DNA from: Paramecium sonneborni
Taxonomy: Eukaryota > Ciliophora > Oligohymenophorea > Peniculida > Parameciidae
NCBI GenBank assembly: GCA_905182985.1
Contig: CAJJDN010000149.1
Span: 110,347 to 174,346 of the forward strand
Reading direction: 5' to 3'
Length of the DNA stretch: 64,000 bases
Shown: positions 13,232-25,205 of the stretch, one piece after another
Layout: the number at the start of each line of letters is the position of its first letter
Numbering within the stretch: position 1 is the first letter of the stretch
Translations under genes and position numbers: made by a program
The notes under the pieces: generated by a model
Told to the model about the DNA's origin: nothing
Databases searched by the model: none
What the model saw: only the letters and a program-made list of their open reading frames with translations

Positions 13232-14863
13232 TCATTGTGATTCAGCTTGTATTACTGGAATGAGTTCTCGCCTATCCAATCAAATATAATCAATTACTTC
13301 TTGACTAAAAATTCCTAAAAAACTTTCTCATCGCATTTTTCTAAACAATCTTTCATTTAATGTGCCCATCCTTTTTGGTGTACTATTGTTAAATTAGCAA
13401 TTTCACATTAATTATCCTTAAGATTTAATCACTTGAAAATACTTTTGATTTATCTTGGATATCACATGATTATAAAACATATTGTAATGTTGAACCTTAT
13501 ACAAAAATCTAACAGATAATTTCATTAAAAAATTGTTTACATTTAATGCAATTATTACTATTGTCATTGTAAGCATAATTTCTCCTTCTCCTTTAAAAGT
13601 ATCAGCTGCATCTAAAGCTAAAGCATAGGCCATTGCTCCTCTTAATCCACAAAACCACATTGCTTTTTAATGATTTGATTTTATGAAATTTGCATGTCGA
13701 TATCTATTAAGTATGAAACTGTTTATTTTTATATTAATAAATCTAGCTAATATTACTATAAATATAATTGATATTGCTAAAATTATTCCCATCTCATTCC
13801 AAGCTAAATCATAACCAACCATTCCTATCCCTATAAATAAGAATACTAAATTTTCAAAATTGTATGATAATATATGATAGAATTTATTTAATAACTAAAA
13901 ATAGTAATTTTTATATATATACTTAATTTCCACTTTCAGATAAATTAGGTAAAGCATATTTAGCCATTACAATCCCACAAAATACTATACTCACTATTCC
14001 AGAAAAACCAACTGCCTCAGAAATCAAATAACAAACCCATGGAATAATTACAGTTACTGAAACCTCTATGTGTTCTGTCTCATATGAAACTTCCTCTTTC
14101 ACTTTCAATATCTAAAACATTTATTTCACATAATATACATATGCACATAAAGCTCCTATTATTACACCAATAGCTATTGATACAAAAAATATTAACAAAA
14201 ATTGTTCTATTGCATCTTCAAATCCAACAACTTCTTAATTCCAAATTCTTTCAGATATTCTAATTTACTTATTTTATTATTTACTCATATAACAAAAGAG
14301 AAATAGCATCATTTATGATGCTTTCACCATATATAAGAATATGAATTTATTTATCTGCATTTAACTTTTTAAAAATAGACAAGACAGCAACTGGATCAGT
14401 GGAGGATATTAAAGATCCAAAAGCATAACAGCCAGTTAAGGATAATTTCTAAAATTGACTTATTTGAAATGCATACATTAATCAGTAATCCTACGATATA
14501 TAAGGAAAATGTAGTGACAAATACTGCAATTATGGTTCCAATTACAGCATACATCACAATACTACCAAAATTTTAAAAAAACAGTGCTTTTTCCATATTG
14601 ATTGCACTTTCAAATAGTATAGGTGGTAATAAAACAATGAGAAAGAATTGACTGAATCCTTGTTTATATTCTTACAAAAGTGAAGATTTGTCAAGAGATA
14701 ATAGAAATAAACCTGCAGCAATACCTATCATAGCAGTAATAATAGTATTATTTAAGTATTTTTTGAGGTATTGATTATTCATCGAATAATTGGTTAAGAT
14801 TTCATTGATCACTAGTAGAGTGAGCATAAAGAGAATGGCATTACACAATATTTATACATCCAT
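13232..14863 (-). CDS. Na+/H+ exchanger (CPA1/NHE family)
   Basis: Multi-spanning cation/proton antiporter. Diagnostic motifs are LLPPILFESAINM, SSTDPVAVLSIFKKL, LIYGESIINDA (the ND pair of the ion site) and FWFCGLRGAMAYALAL. These give most of the usual 10-12 membrane helices. ATG 14861-14863. Three introns restore frame: one of 28 nt before KLSLTGCYAFGS, one of 25 nt after LLLYE and one of 28 nt (gtatata...ttttag) before LLNKFYHI. The first in-frame TGA is 13403-13405, giving 459 residues. Protein-like sequence continues to 13232 either across TGAs or by a frame change plus a 26-nt intron, so the C-terminal tail is unresolved (see findings). Probably plasma membrane, contractile-vacuole or ciliary pH/Na+ control; subfamily not decided. 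Confidence 0.85.
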
Positions 14864-14927
14864 AATTATATATATATATATATTTATATATTAAATGAGG
14901 AATTTAAAATAATTTAAGTCAAAGGAT

Positions 14928-16434
14928 TCATGATTATTTTGTTTAATCAAAGACAAAGATCTTTTCATTGTTTGCTTGATATTCATAACCTGCAAATTAT
15001 TATTAAACATTGGGATCTCTTAACAATTGAATATTTTAAGCAATGAGTTCAGCATTTTCTTCATCTTCAATGACAATTTATCTTTAATCAAAGTTATCAT
15101 CACTAGGATTAGGAATGAACGGAGCTTTTAATTCTCTATTTTATAGTTTTGACCATGGGAAATTTTTAAACCAGGGATGTAATTTGATTTCATGGCCACC
15201 ATTGAAACCGAGACGACTTACAGGTTTACGTTAAAGTAATCTATTAACAAAATCAACAGCTTCAACACTCCAATTTGGAGGTACTTCACTAGCTTTGATT
15301 TAGACTTGTCGAGCAAGAATTTAATCACGAATCTCTTGGCGAGATCTACCAACATAAGGACGCTATAATATATAAATAGAGAATATATTATTACTCTTCC
15401 TAACATAAACTCATATGCAATAACACCAAGAGCATAATAATCAACAGCAAATGTATGATTTTATCGACACATAACTTCAGGTGCTTGTTTATATTTATAT
15501 AATTAATAAATACCCATATAACCAGGAGTTCCAGATGTATCACTTGAATTTTCTTATTTCATAACACGTGCAATTCCGAGATCTGTGAGATGTACAAATC
15601 CTTTCTCATCAAGAACTAAGTTTTCTGGTTTAATGTCTCTATGAATTATATTATTTGTATGTAAATACTCGAGACCTATAAAAATAGATGCTACAAAGAA
15701 CTCTAAAATATTATAATATACTTACTAGTTTATTCTTCATTAAATCGTCTCATTCTTCCTATATGAAATCGTAAATCCCCTCCACACATATAATCCATAA
15801 CGAGATAAAGATTTTCACGATCTTAAAATGCATAATACATATTAATAAGAAATGTATGCTTAAGTTAGCTGAGTAACATTCTTTCATTCATAACAGAATT
15901 AACACTTTTTTTAGTAATTACTAAAGCTTTTGACATTTCTTTCATAGCAAATTATTGTCCTGTTCTTTTAACTTTCCAAACTTTACCAAATCCACCAATA
16001 CCAATTACATATTCAAATGTAAAAGCTGATTTATTGATTTATTTCATATCTGTAGTTTTTGGACTTACTACTTCAGTCTCTTTATTCACTTTACGTACTT
16101 AAGCGGAGTCATTTCTAATATGAATAGGACCTGTTGGAGTTTTAGCTGACATAGCAATTGCACGAGCTTTGGCTATTAATTGAGTCATTGAATCTTTTGA
16201 TCCCTCTGATTATGATTATTTCACTTTCTACTGTTTCATTAATGTAGCTAATTTAGTTAAATCTATTGATGAATTTTTATGAGGGTAAAGGGCTTTTGGC
16301 AAACTCACTTAAGTTGGAGATACAGCGGGACTTTAAATTGTATATTAAGATGGGCTTTTCGATTTCAATAATAATGTATTGATTAGTTTATTATTTGGAC
16401 TACTCGCTTAACTCATCTTAGGAGTTTGCTTCAT
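14928..16434 (-). CDS. AGC-family serine/threonine kinase with DLG in place of DFG
   Basis: 473 residues. Residues 1-135 are a Ser/Lys-rich tail with SP sites. The kinase domain starts near 139 with the glycine loop GIGGFGKVW, then FAMKEMSKA (ATP-binding Lys), [11 protein letters not shown] (catalytic loop), TDLGIARV (DLG replaces DFG; the metal-binding Asp is kept), GTPGYMAPEVM, and [22 protein letters not shown]-terminal extension ([12 protein letters not shown]...PFIPNPSDD) is of AGC type, nearest to PKA/YANK-like kinases. Three introns: 15703-15725, 15484-15513, 15363-15394. Spliced length is divisible by three. It starts 11 bp from the CK1 gene on the other strand. Predicted active, since Lys, HRD and the DxG Asp are present. 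Confidence 0.85.
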
Positions 16435-16445
16435 TATATTAATTA

Positions 16446-17734
16446 ATGAGTATTATTGAATTAAGAGTTTGCGGAAGGTAACATAAGATTATCAATTATA
16501 ATTATAGATATAAGTTAGGACCTAAGATAGGAGTAGGAAGCTTTGGTTAAATATATCTTGCCAAGAATGTTTAATCAAATTAAGATGTAGCTATTAAAAT
16601 TGAAGAAGTTAAATCTAAACATCCTTAGTTATTATATGAAGGTAAGATCCTTTAAAATCTACAAGGAGGTGTAGGCATACCTTCAATGTTATGGTTTGTA
16701 TTTTTCGTTAAACTATTTTTTAGGTGCGGTTAAGAAAATGATTTTAATTTTCTCGTTATGGATCTCTTAGGTCAAAATCTAGAAGAATTGTTAGTCTTAT
16801 GTAAAAGGGCTTTCACACTTAAAACAGTCCTCATGTTAGCAGATCAATTAATCTCTAATCTAGAATATATACATTTTAAAAATTACGTTCATCGTGACAT
16901 TAAACCTGAAAATTTTTTAATGGGTTGTGCTAAAAAATCACATATAGTTTATACAATAGATTTTGGACTTTCTAAAAGATATAGAGATGCTCGTACTCAT
17001 GAACACATTCCACTTAAAGAAGGTAAACCACTAATTGGAACTGCTCGTTATGCTAGTATTAATACTCATAAAGGATTTGAATAATCAAGAAGAGATGATC
17101 TAGAAGCTTTAGGATATATGCTCATTTATTTTCTTAAAGGAACTTTACCATGGCAAGGAATTAGAGCAAATAGAAAAGAAGAAAAATACTTAAAAATTAT
17201 GGAAAAAAAAATATCTACTCCTATTGATCAATTATGCAAAGGTATATCAATATTTTTATTTATTATTTTAGGTGTTCCTAATGAATTTTAATAATTTATG
17301 AATTATGTTAGAAATCTTAGATATGATGAAAAACCAGATTATTCATTTTTAAAAAAAATTTTTAAGGAAAGATTTGTTAAAGAAGGATATGAATATGATT
17401 ATGTTTATGATTGGATCTTAATACCTATGAGCACTCGAAGTCCATTTTATAGTAGTAAAATTCCACTCACTATTGAATTACTATAAAATGAAGAAAAGTA
17501 AATCTATTGTTTTTAATTTTTAGATTTTTAATCAAAGAATATGAAAAAGATAGATTTGGAGAATCTAATTTTAGTAATTGGAATATGATAGATGATTTGG
17601 ATAATAATTAAGATGAAGTTGAATAATAACCAGATTAAAACATTAAACCTGTTGAACAATAAAAACCAAAAAAATAAGAAGTTTAATAACCAGCATAACA
17701 ATAAAAAAAAGATAAAGATTGCATTATATTCTGA
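16446..17734 (+). CDS. casein kinase 1 family kinase with C-terminal CaaX box
   Basis: 400 residues. Kinase motifs: [56 protein letters not shown] (the CK1 signature in place of APE) and [19 protein letters not shown]. Three introns, 16694-16723, 17242-17271 and 17498-17523, all canonical. The tail is Gln/Asn/Asp-rich and ends KKDKDCIIF, a CaaX box after a lysine-rich stretch, predicting prenylation (Phe at X favours geranylgeranyl) and membrane attachment. The last intron is needed to reach this end; without it the frame stops in unlikely sequence. The gene is divergent from the AGC kinase with an 11-bp gap. Confidence 0.9.
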
Positions 17735-18837
17735 AATCTTATTGCAATCAATATATAATATATTATCATTAATTATTAATCTATTTTTAAATTTGATCAT
17801 TTACTCTTCAGAAATCTATATTCTAATCACTTAATCAATTATTTTTGTCCTTAAATTGTACCAAATCATGCTAACTTAAAATAATTTAAAATATCAAATT
17901 ATTTCTCTTGATTGATATTTATACTCTCCATTTATATTTGAAAAATTTAACATTTTTTTAACTAACATTATTTTATTAATTTCAGTTTAAATAATAAATA
18001 TAAGCAGAAAATATTATTTTAACTTATTTCAATTGTTTCTGTTTAAGTCTTTTAAGCTTTTTTATATCAACCTTGACTATTTCCATCATTTATCTAAAAT
18101 AATATCTAATTTTTTTATAATATCTAAAAAATATTAGTTTTAAAATTTATCTATTTGTTTGCCTTTTATCCAATTTTTTTTTCTATTATTTAATAAGAAT
18201 CTTTGTTTTCAGAAATTTAACTATCTCAAAATCATTTTAATTCATTTATAAATAAAATTCAAATTAATTGATATTTCTCTTAGAAATTAGAAAGAATGAA
18301 TGATTTGAAGCCAAAATTTATAAGATAGAATAGAAGTCAAATTCTGTACAATTTTATATCTTCTATTTTTTTCAAGAATTATTCTAATATCTAACTATCT
18401 AGATTATCAATTAATTTTAATTATTTATCTTAATTTATCTCATTATTTATCTTTATATGTTGAGATTAATTAATTTAAATCTTTAAAATTTATAGTCTCA
18501 TTATTTTTTTTGAAGTTAGTTGATCTTAATTAGATTAAAGCATTAAATTTTTAGCATTAAAGGTATCATGCATATAATTAGCTGATACTTATACTTTTTT
18601 TGTAGTAATTCAAATTAGATTGTAGATTTGAATTTATTATCGAGCCAATATCATATAATTTATAATTTCGATTATTTGTTAATTAAAATATATTTTATTA
18701 AATTCACTTTTGAGAGAGGAGATTATTTTTGCAAAAAATTGTTAAAAAATGAACTTTCATATTTTATATATAGATTTCAATTATAAATTTTGAGAGTATA
18801 AAATAATAATATAATTTTAAATATCATATTTTTAACA
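17735..18837. other. gene-poor AT-rich stretch with coiled-coil-like remnants on the minus strand
   Basis: No intact gene. Reading the minus strand gives short, protein-like, Gln/Lys/Asn-rich pieces in different frames, e.g. EINQDKQLKLIDNLDSQILE (about 18360-18440) and ENKDSYQIIEKKIGQKANKQ (about 18130-18215), broken by TGAs. They look like fragments of a decayed coiled-coil gene, but with this base composition chance open frames are common. No RNA gene or clear repeat noticed. Confidence 0.3.
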
Positions 18838-20734
18838 ATGTAAGATTAAGTCAAAGAATTAATTGAAGAGATAATTCCTAATGTAAAATAAAATTCTTAA
18901 TAATTTAGATTAGAGTAGAAGTAATTAAAGAGTAGAATAGTTTTAAGCAAAATAAGAAATCACAGATTCACAATTTATTAGTAATTAATTGGCAGAAAAA
19001 CGAAGAGAGGTTTAAACTTGACACATAATGCATTTTAGCTAGCATAATAGATTATGAATTAAATTGAATAAGAATTTGAATAGGATAAGCAATCTTTAAT
19101 TCGTACTTTTTCTTTAAGTTTAAGTCAAAGCAGATCTATGCAAGTATTAGAATAATAGTATTAATTTATTATCATAGAGGGATTAAGATAAAAAATATAA
19201 AGAGAATACACAGGATATGTAGAAGAAGAAGTAAGATAAAAAACCACAATTTAATTAAATTGAATTGTTAAAAAAAATATGATGAAGAAAGAATAGAAAT
19301 GAAAAATTTAATGACTAATGAATTTACTGAAAAATTATAAATTCATTTAGAACAGCTAGAATAAAGTATTATTAATTTATAGTTCCAAAGCAAAATCTTA
19401 ATTGACAATTGATTATTTGAATTAAAGAGAAAAATTACTAAGAATTGAGGCTGAAACTAAAAAATTTTAATCATAAAAAGAAAACTAAGAAAATGTATAC
19501 GGATCATAGATTTAAGAAATTTATGAATAGATTAAGATAATTCAAGATTAGTTATCATAAATTAAAAAAAATAGGTAATTCAACCTATCCAAAATGAAAC
19601 ATAATCTGAATAATCACCATATTAATCTACAATTTAAAAATTAAATCCTTAAAGAATGTTTCGTTTATGAAGGATTAAATATTGTAAATTTTGATGATTT
19701 ACCAGAAAAATATTATTTGAAAATAAAACCAAATATATTTGACTAAAAATAAGAAATTTAAAATATGATACCATAAAAAATGAATCAAATAATATTAAAA
19801 AATAAGATATAATCTAAACAATAAATACTTAAATTAATACTCTTGATACTTAAAAATAATATCATTTAATGTTTTTAGCTTTCAATTGTTAAAAATACTA
19901 TATATCAGACAAAATTATAAAATTTTACAAACACCACTTTATAAAAGTAATAATTTTCATAACATTAATAAATTTAAAAGCAATAATTAATTCAATAAGA
20001 AAAAGAGAATGATCCTTCAATACAAAAACTTCTAATAATTTAAAAGATATAGTTTAGACAATTAAACAATTAAATCTTAATTGATCAATCAATCAACAAT
20101 AATAAAAAATTGGAAAATTTTGTAAAGTAAAATTAGATAAATCTCAAAGTATTGATAATTAGAGATCATCTAAAATCTAATTACCATAAGATCATTTTGA
20201 AGAACTTTTTAGATAACCAAACAACAAAAAATATTGAATTATTAAGATAAGAATTTTAAACAAAATTTTTAGAGGATATTTAATTAGAAGATTATTATTT
20301 TTAATAGATCACTTACTTCAAACTTAAGGTCATATAATAGTTTCCAAAAAATTAATAATCACAAATAGCAGAATAAATTTTAGAATTAATATCTATTTGG
20401 AATAAAGGACAATTTATCTTTTTCTGAAAGAATAGATTATATTAAGAGGATTATCAATAGTTCAAATTCCACATGAGAATAAAGTAGATTTTGGAAGAAT
20501 GTCTAATCTGTATAAATAATAACGACGATCGTTTAGATCTTAAATTATAAAACTAAATTATTTGTAATAAAACGTTTAACTTATGAAATTAAAGGATTAC
20601 TCAAATAAAAATTCTTATGAAGAGAAGTTGATGTTGATTAAATTATGATAATTGATTAATTTGAGTAAAATCTGATAAATAGAAAGGAAATTAAAGAAGT
20701 AATCAAGAAGAAAGTCAAAAGAAAGTTTTAATGA
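18838..20734 (+). pseudogene. decayed coiled-coil protein with degenerate C-terminal RING finger
   Basis: ATG 18838 begins MQDQVKELIEEIIPNVKQ, followed by Gln/Glu-rich coiled coil. The coding frame changes repeatedly (near 19230, 19410, 20440, 20560 and 20620) without usable introns at those points. Pieces such as YDEERIEMKNLMTNEFTEKL and a long Gln/Asn-rich middle are clearly coding in character. Near 20495-20575 a RING-like start reads EECLICINNNDDRLDL then CNKTF, after which the frame is lost; the usual later Cys/His pairs cannot be read. The tail resumes at EVDVDQIMIIDQFEQ and ends KKKVKRKFQ at TGA 20732-20734. Probably a pseudogene of a Paramecium RING/coiled-coil family, though sequencing indels could contribute. 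Confidence 0.5.
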
Positions 20735-20868
20735 TAATAAATTTTTTTCTACTTTAAATGCTAGGCTTAATAAAGTTTGTTGTAATATTAATGAATTAAT
20801 TTTGATTTTTTAAATATCTTATTCTATAGTACTTTTAATTATATTAAATAAAATTGTTAGAGATCATA

Positions 20869-23800
20869 ATGATGGATAGCTTTCTATCTCTTTCCTTGTT
20901 ACTGCTAATTTTATCTAAATGTAACTAGGCATAAACTATAGATTACATTAAAATAAAATTTCTTCATAAGTGCGATGATGGCAATATCTTTACTTTTGAT
21001 GGTTGTTTTAATTTATAATAATTATGTTAAGAATCATGTCAGGTTTGTTTATATGGAGAATGCCTTTTGTATGAAGAAAATGAAAAAATTTTGTGTGTTT
21101 CCGGTGAATGTGTAATGATTCAAGAAGTTGTCAATCCATTAATTTCATCCTAAAAAAGCTCAGATATAATGTTCTAAAATTAAAATGGATAACCTATCTG
21201 TGGGGATAATAAAATTTCTGGGGATGAGTAATGTGAAGATGGCAATGATATTCCTTTTGATGGATGCTTTAATTGTAGATATTAGTGTGAGGAATTATGT
21301 TTAATATGTATTAAGGGTTATTGCATTTAAAAGGATACACGTAATTATAAATCAGAATTATTTAACATATAATTTAACATCACCTATGAGCCATCTATTA
21401 TTAATTCATCTGATGATGATAAAATTCCATAAATTTTAAAATGTAAAAACTTTGTTAATAATATTTGTATTTTTTGTATCGAGGGATATTATCTAAATTC
21501 AGTTACTAATTAGTGTAAAACACATTGTGGAGATTATATTGTTTAGGGTAAGGAAGAATGTGATGATGGTAACTAAGAGAATCATGATGGATGTTCATAA
21601 TGCAAATTAATAAAGTACAATCAATGTAATTAAGAAGGATAAAATTTTTGTTCTGTTTGTGAATATGGGAAATGTTTAAAGTGTATTGATGGATACTTAT
21701 TATAAAATTATATCTGTACAACATAATGCGGAGATGGATAAGTTAATGCTATTGAAAATGAAGAATGCGATAACCCTGATGATAAAGGTTGTATACATTG
21801 TAAGATTCATCCTTCTTATATATGTGTAGGACCAACTTTTTCCCTTTGTCTTACTTGTGAAATAAATTGTATCTAATGTTAAAGTCTAGATTATTCACTC
21901 ACTTGTCAAAAATGTATAGATGGATATTATCCTATTGGAAAATAGTGCAGACCTTGTGATGATAATTGTGTAAGTTGTTAAGGATAATCATTTCTTTGTA
22001 CATCATGTTATAGAAAAGATTGTGATTTTTGTGAAAATTATGAAGGATTTTACACTGATGTAGAAAATAAAGTTTGTATTACTATTTGTGGTGATGGGAT
22101 ATTAATTAAATAATTTGAAGAATGTGATGATGGTAATTTATTAGATGAAGATGGATGTGATTCTAATTGTCATTTAGAAGGAAATAAAATTGATTACTCT
22201 AATTTATAAATCTTAAAATCAATTAAACCCTATTAATATCAATTTTAAATGGGAAATGAATAAAATAAATACACTTTAGATTGTTATAATGCTAACATTA
22301 AAATAGATTCTTATAATTCTAATTAATTTCAATATACAATAGAAAGTTAAGAAGATCTCTGTATAATCTAATTTACATTCTTTTCAACTATTTATTCATA
22401 TAATGTGATTCATGTTATATTTTATTTTTATGAAACTAAATCAAGGAGTTTATAATAATAAGAAAACACAATTTAATTTGACATAAAACCTGAAGAATTT
22501 ATTGTTAAATCTGATAATCAATTATAATAGGCTAATTCAATATCTAATGCATAAGAATCATTTGGTTTTATTTTTTTGATTTTGATCCCAATATCAATTA
22601 TAACAAATCTATTTGATTATTTATGGGCTGTTTTGGAGATTTTAAGTTGGATCAATAACTTTTATTTTTTAAATGTTAATTACCCTTTCAATGTAGAAAC
22701 ATTTTTATTAAATTCTGATTGGTCAAATTTTTTTAATTTTCCAACTTATTAAGGATTGAATTAACCTGATTGTGATTATTATTTTAAAGCTCCCTTGAGA
22801 TTTCAATATAAAGGAATCAATCCATTATTTTTTAATAATGTTTAGATACCTTTGATGTTTATTTTCTCATCCATTGTTGTATATCTACTTATTACATTTC
22901 TTCTCAAGATCTTGAGATTGAAAAATTAAACTTAAATAGAGTAAAAAATTATTTAATCTAAAAAAAAATTTAGTATTTTTAAATTAAATGATAATACCTA
23001 AACTTAAAAATTAAAAAATTAAGAAAAAATAAAAAGTAATAAAAAAAAAAATTTCCGAAATCATAAAATATTAGATTCTTTAATCAATTTGTTATGTTTA
23101 GTTTAGAAAGAACTCAAAAAGAAAATTAAATAAACTGTTTCTTTATGCTTTCTAGACATAACTTTAGCTATTATGCTTTAATTAAATAATGCCCAACACC
23201 TAAATAATTTTGTAGTTGCTATTAATTAGATTATTGCTTTTTTTTCAATAAGCCTAATCCTATATTATTTATATGAATGCTTTTAAACAATTAACATTCA
23301 TAAACATTTAGCTGAGAATTAGTTTTTTAAAGAAAAGTATTATATTTACTATGAAAATGTTAATACAAATTCAAGTTATGGTTATAAGTATAAATTTGTT
23401 GGACTTTTAAGAAAAATATTCTATATATTTTTTATGGTTTATTGTTATGATACTCCATTGTTACAAACTCTTTGTTGTTTTTTATCAAGTAATTTAGGGT
23501 TGGCTCTTATCTTATACGAGAATCCTTATTAAACAAAATTTTAATTCATTTTTTAATTTTTCTCAGATTTAAGTTTAAGTTCAATACTTTTTATTATAGT
23601 TTTATTTGCTTTTAATGATTAACGATAGGTATCATTTATTGAAGATAAAAAAATAATTTTAGGATGGATAATTATAGCATTTGTAATATTAGCTTTGTCA
23701 GTTGAAATAATAGTACTATTTTTTTAATTAATATTATCATTCTACTCTGCTTTTAAATTAATGAAAAGTTTAATAATGAGCATTTTTAAAAAGAAAGAAG

Positions 23801-24117
23801 AGAATTAAAATAAAATTGAATAATTTTAAGATCGTTTGGAAAATAATTAGGTTCCATAATAAGAATAATAAGAATAATAATCAGAATAATAATAAGAATA
23901 ATCAGAATAATAATCAGAATAATAAGAATAAGAATAGGAGTTACAAGATTAAATGAAGTTCAATATTAATAAAAGTGAAATACCTAATCAGTAATCAGAA
24001 AAGAATTTAGATGAAATGAAGTTAACAAAATTAAAAAGTTAAACCATATAACTTACTTTAGAAAAATAAACTTTAAATAATATTTGTACTATGAATGATT
24101 CTCATATATAATATTGA
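20869..24117 (+). CDS. large cysteine-rich surface protein with DUF4215-type repeats and C-terminal membrane helices
   Basis: 1,082 residues, no intron. A signal peptide (MMDSFLSLSLLLLILSKC) leads into about 450 residues of Cys-rich repeats. Those of the type CGDG...EECDDGN...DGC...C recur four to five times (e.g. CGDYIVQGKEECDDGNQEN), matching the Myxococcus cysteine-rich/DUF4215 repeat; others resemble furin/growth-factor-receptor repeats (CIQCQSLDYSLTCQKCIDGY). The C-terminal half has several hydrophobic helices (e.g. IFLILIPISIITNLF, VYLLITFLLKIL, ILFIIVLFAF), a lysine-rich loop and a cytoplasmic EQQ-repeat tail (23840-23945). Large families of such proteins are typical of Paramecium and Tetrahymena. 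Function is unknown; adhesion or sensing is a guess. Confidence 0.85.
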
Positions 24118-24316
24118 TTTAAATAATTTTAATAAATATATATATCATTGTAAAAATAACACTGTGATTATAAATTTGATTTTAGTAAAAATAGTTTATA
24201 TATAATTCATATACAATAAATGAATTTTTTTTATTTTTTTGATTTTTTGCAATAATAAACTTATTAGTGTTTTTATTTAATATTGATGATTATTTGTTAA
24301 TATATTTAATAAAAGC

Positions 24317-25169
24317 ATGGCAACATTTTAAGAGAGATTTAAGGGGAAAACAACAGTAATGGGTAGAAATGGATTAGAATCAGTATTGAATACATGCTAA
24401 TAGCCAATTAAGAAAGAAGTTGATTGTATGATTATCAAATAATGAAGATCATAATAAACCACCTTTAATGTATTAGGGATTATAGTAATAAACAAATACT
24501 TAAATATCTCCAATAAAAATATAATACAATAAGCAGTTAAATAATTAAATGTTATATTAACATAATCCATATAATGGAGAATAATAAATATAAGATTCTC
24601 TCTAATATTTAAATCAATAATAATACTTTTAGCCAATAGCAAATTATTAAGTCTCAACAGAACCATAAAAAAAAGATGAAAATCGATCAAAATCAGCAAA
24701 ATAATAATTAGATTCAGCAGATGAATCATAACGCTATAAACCTTATACTTTAAAAGATTATGAAACAATGAAGAAGACAGCAAATACAAAATTAGGAGGA
24801 TTAGGTCCTAATTTAAGTGGAGATGAATGGACAAAAGAAAAAGAAAAAGTATTGAAACGTCAAGAATTTGCAGAATAAGTTAGATAATTTAATTCAACAA
24901 ATATTATAACTACAAGAATAAAAGAACCTAAATAATCTGAACCTAATGCAAGGTATATTAAGTTTAAATTTAGAACAAAAGCAATGGATTTTGCTAGAAA
25001 TATTCCTAAACCATAACCAAGAAAAAAAGAAGAATAAATAGTAAAAAGTATACCTAATAAACCATAATCCTAAAAAAATAGTATTAGTAGAGATCCTTTT
25101 GATGATGAAATTGCTCGTCTTGAAAGAGAACATCTAAAATATTTGAACTAATTAGATAAAATTAAATGA
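24317..25169 (+). CDS. hypothetical protein with YKPYTLKDY...LGGLGPNL motif, possibly ciliary
   Basis: 269 residues after two introns, 24426-24447 (22 nt, restores frame) and 24953-24973 (21 nt, optional because its length is a multiple of three). An N-terminal Gln/Asn/Tyr-rich region precedes a conserved-looking block: YKPYTLKDYETMKKTANTKL, GGLGPNLSGDEWTKEKEKVLKR and EFAEQVRQFN. The tail has basic segments and ends DDEIARLEREHLKYLNQLDK. The PYTLKDY...KLGGLGP signature reminds me of small conserved flagellar-associated proteins, but I cannot name the family safely. The next gene begins 36 bp downstream on the same strand. Confidence 0.65.
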
Positions 25170-25205
25170 ATTTTATATATATATATATATATTTATAATT
25201 AATTA

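Noticed and set aside
17592..17834. Plus-strand Asn/Ile-rich frame inside the CK1 tail
   Set aside because: Shadow of the Gln/Asn-rich CK1 C-terminus in another frame.
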